Shown: piece after piece, positions 56,765 to 64,000 of the stretch
Numbering within the stretch: position 1 is the first letter of the stretch
Layout: each line of letters begins with the position of its first letter
Assembly: GCA_029243025.1 (NCBI GenBank)
Contig: JAQWSU010000002.1
Location: 186,001-250,000, forward strand
Length of the DNA: 64,000 nt
Origin: Pirellulaceae bacterium
Lineage (GTDB): Bacteria > Planctomycetota > Planctomycetia > Pirellulales > Pirellulaceae
Direction of reading: 5' to 3'
Made by a program: the position numbers and the translations under genes
The notes under the pieces: model-generated
Told to the model about the DNA's origin: nothing
The model's database searches: none
What the model saw: the letters and a program-made list of their open reading frames with translations, nothing else

Positions 56765-58666
56765 ATGCGTGCCATCGCTGCGTTGATCACTGCCGTGGGA
56801 TGCTTTTGCGCCGGACAGGTCGCGTGGTCCGACACGGATGTCAAGTCAGGTCTCGATCAGCGCTTTGCGGAGCACGTCCGACCCGTCTTGAGTACCTACT
56901 GCCACGGTTGTCACAGCGGCGACGAACCTGAGGCCGAACTGAATCTTGCCAGCTACGATCGGACTGCGGTTGATGTGGCCGAAAATCATGCCGTTTGGGC
57001 TCGGATCGAGGAAGTGGTTCGCTCGGGGGAAATGCCACCTGATAACGAACCTCAGCCGAGTCCTGAGGAAACGAAGCAATTGCTTGGCTGGCTGGAGTCC
57101 GCCTTGAATTCGATCGATTGCAGCAAAATCAGCCAACCGGGACGAGTCACGGTCAGGCGACTCAACCGGGCCGAATATGACAACACGATTCGTGATCTGG
57201 TGGGTTTGGATTTCAAACCGGCCGCAGATTTTCCAGCGGACAACGTGGGTAACGGTTTTGACAACATTTCCCAAGTGATGTCGCTCCCATCTTTGTTGCT
57301 GGAAAAATATCTCGCTGCGGCAGAAGAAATCGTGACGCGTCTCTTGTCCGATCCGACCGCTTGCCAAGCAGTCATCCATCGCTGGTCAGACCCGGCGCGT
57401 GATCGCAAGGCAAATGCGAAAGAGGTGTTGCGTCAGTTTGCGAGCCGAGCGTTTCGTCGACCCATCCAGCAGGACGAGTTGGATCGTTTGATGAAGTTGA
57501 TCGAGCTTCGATCGACAGCGGGAGCCGATTATGTGGCGAGCTTCGATCTTCCTTTGCAAGCCATTCTGGCTTCTCCTCACTTTCTTTTTCGAATCGAGTT
57601 CGACAACAATCCTGATTCAACCGACCAGTTGCGGGCGCTCAATGATTATGAATTCGCAACGCGACTCTCCTATTTTTTATGGAGTTCGATGCCGGATGAG
57701 CAGCTTACCGGCTTGGCGCGTGAAGGCCGGCTACAGGAATCGGCGGTCTTAGAAACGCAAGTTCGTCGAATGTTGGACGACGGCAAGGCACAAGCCTTGG
57801 TCGAGAATTTCGCTGGGCAGTGGTTGGAGTTGCGAACCCTGGCGAAGGTTGCCCCAGATCCGGAGAAGTATCCCGATTTCGATGAATCATTGCGGACGGC
57901 CATGCGGCGTGAAACTGAGCTGTTTTTTGCCGCACTGATGGCCAAAGATCGCAGTGTTCTCGAGCTGATTGATGCGGACTATACCTACCTGAACGAGCGA
58001 CTTGCTCGCCATTACGGTTTGGACGCGGTGGAGGGGGATGAATTTCGAGAGGTCAAACTGACGGACGCTCGCCGTGGAGGCATTCTCACTCATGCCAGTG
58101 TGCTCACGCTCACTTCAAATCCGACACGAACCTCGCCGGTCAAACGCGGAAAGTGGATCCTGGAGAATCTGCTTGGTGCGCCACCGCCACCGCCACCGCC
58201 GGGGGTCGAAGAACTGTCGGAGGAAGGCGATGCCGAACTGTTGGGGTCGCTGCGAGAGCGCATGGAGCAGCATCGTGAGGATCCATCGTGTGCCGTTTGT
58301 CATCGTAAAATGGACGCACTGGGATTTGGTTTTGAGAATTTTGACGGGATCGGAAGTTGGCGAGAGAAGGATGGACGATTCACGATTGACGCATCCGGAG
58401 AACTTCCGGGTGATCTGGGTTTTAACGGGCCCCAGCAACTGCGCCAATTGTTAAAGACAAGCCAAAAGCCGCAGTTCACTCGCTCTCTGGCCGAAAAAAT
58501 GCTTACCTATGCGCTCGGTCGTGGTTTAGAATCTTATGACCGCTGTGCCGTGGATGACATCGTGGAAAATTTGCAGCAAAACGATTATCGTTTTTCAGCA
58601 TTGGTCCTGGGAATTGTGAACAGCGAACCGTTCCGTCTCAGGGGCTTTCGAGGAGGAGTCAAATGA
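56765..58666 (+). CDS. Planctomycete cytochrome-type DUF1587/1595/1592/1588/1585 protein
   Basis: A 633-residue exported protein. A signal peptide is followed by a heme c motif CHGCH (46-50), then DUF1587 (RRLNRAEYDNTIRDLVG), DUF1595, DUF1592 and DUF1588, where a second heme motif CAVCH occurs near 510, and DUF1585 at the end. Such proteins form a large planctomycete family of unknown reaction, possibly electron transfer to the partner DUF1552 protein. It overlaps that gene by 4 bp (ATGA). A GTG further upstream is not used. Confidence 0.93.
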   Translation: MRAIAALITAVGCFCAGQVAWSDTDVKSGLDQRFAEHVRPVLSTYCHGCHSGDEPEAELNLASYDRTAVDVAENHAVWARIEEVVRSGEMPPDNEPQPSPEETKQLLGWLESALNSIDCSKISQPGRVTVRRLNRAEYDNTIRDLVGLDFKPAADFPADNVGNGFDNISQVMSLPSLLLEKYLAAAEEIVTRLLSDPTACQAVIHRWSDPARDRKANAKEVLRQFASRAFRRPIQQDELDRLMKLIELRSTAGADYVASFDLPLQAILASPHFLFRIEFDNNPDSTDQLRALNDYEFATRLSYFLWSSMPDEQLTGLAREGRLQESAVLETQVRRMLDDGKAQALVENFAGQWLELRTLAKVAPDPEKYPDFDESLRTAMRRETELFFAALMAKDRSVLELIDADYTYLNERLARHYGLDAVEGDEFREVKLTDARRGGILTHASVLTLTSNPTRTSPVKRGKWILENLLGAPPPPPPPGVEELSEEGDAELLGSLRERMEQHREDPSCAVCHRKMDALGFGFENFDGIGSWREKDGRFTIDASGELPGDLGFNGPQQLRQLLKTSQKPQFTRSLAEKMLTYALGRGLESYDRCAVDDIVENLQQNDYRFSALVLGIVNSEPFRLRGFRGGVK

Positions 58667-60000
58667 GGCATTCGATCTCTCGACGGACGGTGTTGCGAGG
58701 TATCGGAGCATCCGTATCCCTGCCGTTACTTGATGCCATGCTACCCATCGGAGCGTTGGGGGCGACCACCGCCTCAGCGCCGCCCCGCCGCATCGGATTC
58801 TTCTTTGTGCCGAATGGGGTCAATTTAGCGGAGTGGACTCCGCAAAAAACTGGTTACGATTACGACCTGCCTTCAATCTTAGAGCCTTTGCATCGCGTGA
58901 AGAACGATGTCAATGTGCTTACGGGCTTAACTCAAGACAAGGGTCGGGCAAATGGTGATGGGGCTGGTGATCACGCGCGATCCGCTTCGACGTTCCTGAC
59001 CGGTGCCCAACCACGAAAGACATCAGCTGGAAATATTCGAGTTGGCATTTCGGTCGATCAAGTCGCTGCTCAAGCGGTGGGCAAGGCGACTCGGTTTCCC
59101 TCCTTGGAACTCGGTTGTGATCGATCCCGGAATTCGGGCAATTGCGACTCGGGTTACAGTTGCGCCTATTCCCACAATATCTCCTGGTCTTCAGCGACTA
59201 CGCCGATGGCCAAAGAGATCGACCCCAGGCTTGTCTTCGAAAGGCTGTTTGGCGGTGACCAAGCCAAAGATCATCAAGCTCAGACCGAGCGGCAGCAATT
59301 GCGAAAAAGTTTGTTGGATTACGTTCGCGATGATGCTCGCCGATTGCAGAATCGTTTGGGACGATCTGACCAAATTAAATTGGATCAGTACACGGCCGGT
59401 GTCCGCGAAATCGAACGGCGAATCGAAGCGAGTGAGCAGGACACACAACGCTATGAGGTCGATTTTGAAAAACCAGCTGGAATACCGGACGATTACGCTG
59501 AGCATGTGCGGTTGATGAGTGACATGATGGTGCTTGCTTTTCAGGCCGATTTGACTCGTGTCAGCACCTGTATGTTTGCGAACGCGGGCAGTAATCGAAG
59601 CTACCGAGAAATCGGAGTTCCCGATGGCCATCACGATCTTTCGCATCACGGTGGAAACGGCGAAAAACTCGAGAAAATCCGACGAATCAATCAATATCAC
59701 CTGCAGCAATTTGCCTACGTTTTGGAGCGAATGAAGTCGATTCCTGAGGGAGACGGCTCGCTACTTGACAGCTGCTTGATTGTCTATGGCAGTGGTTTGA
59801 GTGATGGCAATCGCCACAATAATGAAAATCTACCGGTGTTGGTTGCTGGACGTGGTGGTGGAACCGTCGAGACAGGACGTCATGTGGTGTACGACGTAGA
59901 AACACCGCTGAACAATCTGTACTTGTCCATGTTGGATCGAATGGGTGTTTCAGTCCCGCGGCTTGGTGACAGTACCGCAAGACTGCCTTACCTCAGTTAA
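58663..60000 (+). CDS. Tat-exported DUF1552 protein
   Basis: A 445-residue protein. The N-terminus has the Tat motif SRRTVLRG at 5-12, so it is exported folded. It matches DUF1552 with RRIGFFFVPNGVNLAEWTP, GDGAGDHARSASTFLTG, and HDLSHHGGN. The pair with the cytochrome protein is typical and overlaps by 4 bp; the two probably form one complex in the periplasm. The reaction is not known. An alkaline-phosphatase-like fold is possible. Confidence 0.93.
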   Translation: MRHSISRRTVLRGIGASVSLPLLDAMLPIGALGATTASAPPRRIGFFFVPNGVNLAEWTPQKTGYDYDLPSILEPLHRVKNDVNVLTGLTQDKGRANGDGAGDHARSASTFLTGAQPRKTSAGNIRVGISVDQVAAQAVGKATRFPSLELGCDRSRNSGNCDSGYSCAYSHNISWSSATTPMAKEIDPRLVFERLFGGDQAKDHQAQTERQQLRKSLLDYVRDDARRLQNRLGRSDQIKLDQYTAGVREIERRIEASEQDTQRYEVDFEKPAGIPDDYAEHVRLMSDMMVLAFQADLTRVSTCMFANAGSNRSYREIGVPDGHHDLSHHGGNGEKLEKIRRINQYHLQQFAYVLERMKSIPEGDGSLLDSCLIVYGSGLSDGNRHNNENLPVLVAGRGGGTVETGRHVVYDVETPLNNLYLSMLDRMGVSVPRLGDSTARLPYLS

Positions 60001-60094
60001 CCTGGCAACTTAAGACTTCAAAGCTTCGCTCCATCTCGGATGAATTGATCGAGTGAGATATCTTTGGGGCGTACCGAAAAGAGATTTGATACCC

Positions 60095-62425
60095 ATGTCA
60101 TTTCGTGGCTCGATTCTGGTCGCTCTGGCGTTTTTGCTGGTTTCGTTCGTCAGGGTGCCCGATCTGACAGCGGCCGATGAACCCGCTTCTGTGACTGGGT
60201 TGGTCGAAGATCTGAAAAGCTCCGACGTCGAGACGCGTCGTGACGCGACACACAGTCTGATTTCCCTTGGCAAAGGTGCCAAACTGGCCGTTCCGGCCTT
60301 GTTGGAAACGTTACAAGATGGAGATGTCCAGGTCTGGTCGGGGGCGGTACAAGCGTTGGCGACGATTGGATCTGATGCGTCGGATGCCGTTCCGATTTTG
60401 ATTGCTCAGATTGATAAGGCAAACCCACAGCGTCAGTATCGCATTTCCCATGCGTTGGGATGCGTCGGTGCACCGAGACTAGCTGAGCTGCGACAATTGT
60501 TGACCGACTCGAGTTCACGTCGACGGGAGGTCGCGGCCCGGTCGATTGGTTGGATGGGGCAGGCGGCAGATCCGGCTGTCGATGATTTGATCAAATTGTT
60601 GGTGGACTCGGATGAGCAAGTTGCTCTGGCGGCAACCGAAACATTAGGCAAGTTGAAGGATTTGTCGTTGGCGTCGCTGGTGATCGTCTGTCAGGATTCC
60701 GAACAAACGGCACGCAAGCTTGCCTTGTCCGCCTTGGCTTCGATGGGGCCAGTTGCCGCTCCGGCAAAAGAGGTCGTGATTTCCAATTTGACACACGAAG
60801 CTTCGTCGATTCGTGCAGCTGCTTTGGACGCCCTGGCGAGCCTCGCAGATGACGATCCTCAAACGATTGAGTTCGTGACGGTGGCCCTTTCCGATAAAGA
60901 TGAAAGCGTAAAACGCACTGCTATTTCGTCCGTGTTGCGATTGCGACAGCGGTCTGATCGTACCATTCCAGCCCTGATTAAACTGTTGGAGGGCGATTCC
61001 GAGACGGCTTCCAAAGCTGCCTACGCGTTGGGTGCTTTTGGCGGCTCGGCTGCCGATGCGGTGCCGGCCTTGCTAAATCAGCTGGTTGCGAACGAGCAAT
61101 CCAAGGCGGCCGACGCTGTCAGTCGAATTGGACCGACGGCTGTCGCTCCTCTCGTTGAATATGCCGCAAATGAAAAAATTGCGTTGGGACAAGCTGCTGA
61201 GATCATCGGTCGGATGGGCCCACGGGCGAGACAGCAGCTGGAAGCGGAGCTCACCAGCGAGCACGCGAAGCATCGTGTTTTGGCCATCTTGGCGATGACG
61301 CAGATTTCCGAGCAAAACTCCAACCTGATCGACAAAATCGCTGTCCGCTTGGATGATCCAGTAGCCGAAGTCCGAGCAGCGGCCTGCCAGGCCTTGGAAG
61401 TTTTTGGCGAGGACGCCCAATCGACCGAAGCCGCTTTGGTTAAACGGGTGGATGACCCCGATCCTCTCGTACGAGCTGCCTGTTTACTCGCCTTGGTTGC
61501 CATCGGAGTCGACTCGGAACGGCTTGTTCAACCGCTGATCGCCGCTCTAGCGGATGATCATGATCAAGTAAGAGTCGGGGCGGCTGAAGCCCTTGGTTCC
61601 TTAAAGCCATTACCCCCACCCGCCCGTGATGCTTTGATCGCAGCAGTTGGGGATCAAAACCCGAGTGTTCGGCGGTCAGTCGTCGCAACGCTGGGGCAGG
61701 CGAAGGTAAAACAAGCTGTTCCTCATTTAATCGAAACTCTGAAAGACAGTGACCAGGAGGTCAGCCTGCAGGCCATTCGCTCGCTTGGCCAAATCGGTAA
61801 GCAAGCGACGGATGCGGTTCCCGAGTTGACGTTGCAGCTTGAGAATCAGTATTTTCCCAAACGGCTCGCCACAATCGAGACTTTGGGGCAGATCGGTGAG
61901 TCGGCCAAGGCGTCGGTTTCTGGCTTGCAATCACAGCTTCAGCATCCAGATGAGTCTGTACGCGCGGCAACGTTAGTCGCACTCACTCAAGTCGTTGACG
62001 AAACGGAACAATTAGTCCCGATCCTTGTCGAAGGATTGCGGGATAAGCAATGGTCAGTGCGACGTAAGGCAGCTGATCAGTTGGGAAGCTTGGGTGATCA
62101 GGCCGAAGCTGCTGTACCTGAACTGCTCGTTCTGTTGCGGAGTGACGATGATGATGATCAGGATTTGGCCTCGGATGCCCTTCGGCAAATCGATGCGGCT
62201 TCTGCGGAAACCGTGCCCATGTTGATTGAGATTCTGAAGGATCAAGGTAGCGGTCGTCGTGTGCGTTATTATGCGTTGCACTTGTTGCGAAAAACGGGCC
62301 CCGCTGCGAAAAGTGCCTTGCCTGTTTTGGAAGAGCTGCTGAAGAAGTTAGAGGGACGTAGTCGTGAATACCTGCGTCGGGCGATTCGCGATATTCGTGA
62401 GATTCCTGATCCCGCAGCAGCCTAA
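60095..62425 (+). CDS. Secreted HEAT-repeat protein
   Basis: A 776-residue exported protein with a signal peptide that ends near LTAADE (about 27). The rest is HEAT/PBS-lyase-type repeats of about 31-37 residues, with ...AVPALLETLQD.., ..AALALGAFGGSAADAVPALL.. and many DAVP or LIxALxD patterns. It forms a long superhelix and probably binds other proteins outside the cell. The start is ATG at 60095; a GTG 14 codons earlier is also open. It follows the DUF1552 gene by 94 bp on the same strand and may be a part of that unit. Confidence 0.9.
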   Translation: MSFRGSILVALAFLLVSFVRVPDLTAADEPASVTGLVEDLKSSDVETRRDATHSLISLGKGAKLAVPALLETLQDGDVQVWSGAVQALATIGSDASDAVPILIAQIDKANPQRQYRISHALGCVGAPRLAELRQLLTDSSSRRREVAARSIGWMGQAADPAVDDLIKLLVDSDEQVALAATETLGKLKDLSLASLVIVCQDSEQTARKLALSALASMGPVAAPAKEVVISNLTHEASSIRAAALDALASLADDDPQTIEFVTVALSDKDESVKRTAISSVLRLRQRSDRTIPALIKLLEGDSETASKAAYALGAFGGSAADAVPALLNQLVANEQSKAADAVSRIGPTAVAPLVEYAANEKIALGQAAEIIGRMGPRARQQLEAELTSEHAKHRVLAILAMTQISEQNSNLIDKIAVRLDDPVAEVRAAACQALEVFGEDAQSTEAALVKRVDDPDPLVRAACLLALVAIGVDSERLVQPLIAALADDHDQVRVGAAEALGSLKPLPPPARDALIAAVGDQNPSVRRSVVATLGQAKVKQAVPHLIETLKDSDQEVSLQAIRSLGQIGKQATDAVPELTLQLENQYFPKRLATIETLGQIGESAKASVSGLQSQLQHPDESVRAATLVALTQVVDETEQLVPILVEGLRDKQWSVRRKAADQLGSLGDQAEAAVPELLVLLRSDDDDDQDLASDALRQIDAASAETVPMLIEILKDQGSGRRVRYYALHLLRKTGPAAKSALPVLEELLKKLEGRSREYLRRAIRDIREIPDPAAA

Positions 62426-62516
62426 GTTTCCCTTCTCTGCGCTATCTCGCGACCAATTCGATGATGGGGGCACTGATCCAAGCTGCAGGCCGTGGGAACT
62501 TCCGCTAGTTGGGTGC

Positions 62517-64000
62517 TCAAGCGGCACGCGCCAGTTTCGGAGCCGATGTTTCATTTTGGCGGTATTGAGGAACAGCTTCTGAGAGTTGGGCTACCACACC
62601 CGTGTTACCCCGATGAGCCGTTTGACTCATTTGGAGGATTGAATTGCTGATCTCCGCGTATTGAGTGGGAGTTGATTCGGCGATCATGATTTTGGGATGG
62701 ACGGTTGGGAGGTGGTTTTCACCGCTGATATGAAGTTCTTCGAATAATTTTTCGCCCGGGCGAATTCCGGAAAATTGAATTTCGATATCGCGATCGATTT
62801 CAAGTCCCGAAAGATTGATCATCTCATGAGCCAGGTCAACGATTCGGACCGGTTCTCCCATGTCGAGTACGAAGATCTCACCGCCCTGCCCCATCGCGCC
62901 GGCTTGGATAACCAATTGTGACGCTTCCGGGATCGTCATGAAGTAACGTTTCATCTGAGGATGGGTCACTGTGACCGGACCACCTTGAGCGATCTGTTCT
63001 CGGAAGATTGGCACAACACTGCCAGCTGAATCGAGTACGTTACCAAAGCGGACGGTGACGAAGTTGCATTGCGAGGACGTCGCCAATGATTGCACGTAGA
63101 TTTCAGCAACTCGTTTGCAAGCACCCATCACGCTGGTTGGATTGACTGCCTTGTCGGTCGAAATCATCACGAATGAGCCGACTTTGAAGCGGTCTGCGAG
63201 ATCGGCCAAGTTGCGTGTGGCGAGCACGATGTTTTTGATCGCTTCGCACGGATTGGCTTCCATCAAGGGTACATGTTTGTAGGCGGCTGCATGAAAGATG
63301 ATATCCGGTCGCTCTCTTAAGCAGAGTTGCTCCATGCGAGCTTGATCACCTGCATCAGCGATGCAAAATTGCAGATCAATATCGGGTGCAAGTTTTCTCA
63401 ACTCATGCTCGAGGAAAAACAGTCCGTTCTCACTACGGTCAATTAGGATGAGCTTACGAGGCTCGAATTGGAGCAACTGGCGGCAGATCTCGGAGCCGAT
63501 GCTGCCCGCAGCTCCCGTCACCCAGAGAACTTTGTTGTCGAGCCATTGGTGAAGACCTCGGATGTCCAGTTGAACGGGATCGCGGCGCAGCAGGTCTTGT
63601 ATTGAAACGGTTCGAGGACGTAAGTCGACATGTCCGTGGAGCAGTTGTTCGAAGCTAGGCAGAACCTTGACTTCGACGCCGACAGAACGACCTTTTTCAA
63701 CGATTTTCCGAACGTCTTTACCGGAGAACTCACCGGCTGTGATGAGGATTTCTCGAACGGCGTGCCGGGCCGCTAAACGGTCAAGCTGGTCAACGTTTCC
63801 CAAGACGGGAATGCCACTGATTCGCGAAGGGAGAGCGTGACTTTGGCCTGCCAGAAAGCCGACAATATCGTAGCGAATGTTATGGTTTCGTCGAATGGCT
63901 CGGAGTAACGCCTCTCCCGAGTCGTTGGCGCCAATAATGAAGGCGCGGATTCCTGAATTATCAGATCTCAACGACGGGCGATATTCTTCCATGAATCGCG
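62517..64000 (-). CDS. CapD/FlaA1-type nucleotide-sugar dehydratase, N-terminus cut by the window edge
   Basis: A polysaccharide-biosynthesis protein, cut by the right edge. A first Rossmann-like domain (FIIGANDSGEALLRAI) is followed by the dehydratase domain with TGAAGSIGSEICRQL, YKHVPLME, and STDKAVNPTSVMGACKR. That is the FlaA1/CapD group of UDP-GlcNAc 4,6-dehydratases. The open frame runs past the first ATG at 63992 to the edge, and the family's N-terminal membrane helices should lie outside the window. It convergently meets the HEAT gene. Confidence 0.9.
   Translation of the reverse strand, partial: RFMEEYRPSLRSDNSGIRAFIIGANDSGEALLRAIRRNHNIRYDIVGFLAGQSHALPSRISGIPVLGNVDQLDRLAARHAVREILITAGEFSGKDVRKIVEKGRSVGVEVKVLPSFEQLLHGHVDLRPRTVSIQDLLRRDPVQLDIRGLHQWLDNKVLWVTGAAGSIGSEICRQLLQFEPRKLILIDRSENGLFFLEHELRKLAPDIDLQFCIADAGDQARMEQLCLRERPDIIFHAAAYKHVPLMEANPCEAIKNIVLATRNLADLADRFKVGSFVMISTDKAVNPTSVMGACKRVAEIYVQSLATSSQCNFVTVRFGNVLDSAGSVVPIFREQIAQGGPVTVTHPQMKRYFMTIPEASQLVIQAGAMGQGGEIFVLDMGEPVRIVDLAHEMINLSGLEIDRDIEIQFSGIRPGEKLFEELHISGENHLPTVHPKIMIAESTPTQYAEISNSILQMSQTAHRGNTGVVAQLSEAVPQYRQNETSAPKLARAA

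Overview
The window looks like a chromosomal piece of a planctomycete, most likely a Pirellulales relative. The signs are a cytochrome-type DUF1587/1595/1592/1588/1585 protein followed by a Tat-exported DUF1552 protein, a DUF1080 family sugar hydrolase, two Gfo/Idh/MocA oxidoreductases, a ThuA-like protein, a MoxR/VWA pair, a fused aroD-aroE gene, and membrane proteins carrying the N-terminal F(S/G)LRT motif often seen in this phylum. The placement is inferred from gene content. No rRNA or convincing tRNA gene was found, and both window edges cut a gene.

Layout. 1-14.1 kb is almost entirely minus strand and mostly housekeeping: an EF-G paralogue (cut by the left edge), hisH, an OmpA-type lipoprotein, a prepilin peptidase, aroK, the aroDE fusion, mutL, an NtrC-type regulator with its soluble kinase, and rpsO-pnp. 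A strong hairpin terminator separates pnp from the kinase gene. 14.1-24.2 kb holds small membrane proteins, a ComEC-like DNA uptake channel, a small PD-(D/E)xK-like protein followed by two Gfo/Idh genes, an Flp pilin with a terminator, a Fur regulator and FlgM. It also includes a gene-poor stretch of nearly 1 kb. 24.2-32 kb carries a large secreted alpha/beta hydrolase, a zinc-ribbon membrane protein, and the MoxR-VWA pair. 32-44 kb holds metabolism: ilvD, a DUF1080 protein, a HAD phosphatase, xylA, an SDR, a PQQ-type propeller with EF-hands, a GT4 glycosyltransferase, a Cys-rich secreted protein and pyruvate kinase. 44.7-47.6 kb encodes two translationally coupled GTPases. 48-55.5 kb holds small membrane proteins, a lineage-type exported protein, guaB, and the selenocysteine pair selB-selA. 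55.7-62.4 kb is a plus-strand run: ThuA-like, planctomycete cytochrome protein, DUF1552 and HEAT-repeat protein. The right edge cuts a CapD/FlaA1-type nucleotide-sugar dehydratase.

Working together. aroDE, aroK and the prepilin peptidase are tightly spaced and probably co-transcribed. The kinase, NtrC regulator and mutL look like another unit. selB and selA form a selenocysteine insertion unit, although neither its tRNA nor a selenoprotein gene is visible. The cytochrome/DUF1552 pair overlaps by 4 bp, as does the GTPase pair. The prepilin peptidase and the Flp pilin are about 16 kb apart but probably belong to one pilus system.

Less expected structures: a 12-bp tandem array in the ilvD leader; four perfect two-copy tandem duplications (16-21 bp) in non-coding DNA or across stop codons; a 13-bp perfect inverted repeat framing the region upstream of the GTPases; and a membrane protein gene followed in frame, after its stop codon, by 38 codons that encode another membrane helix.
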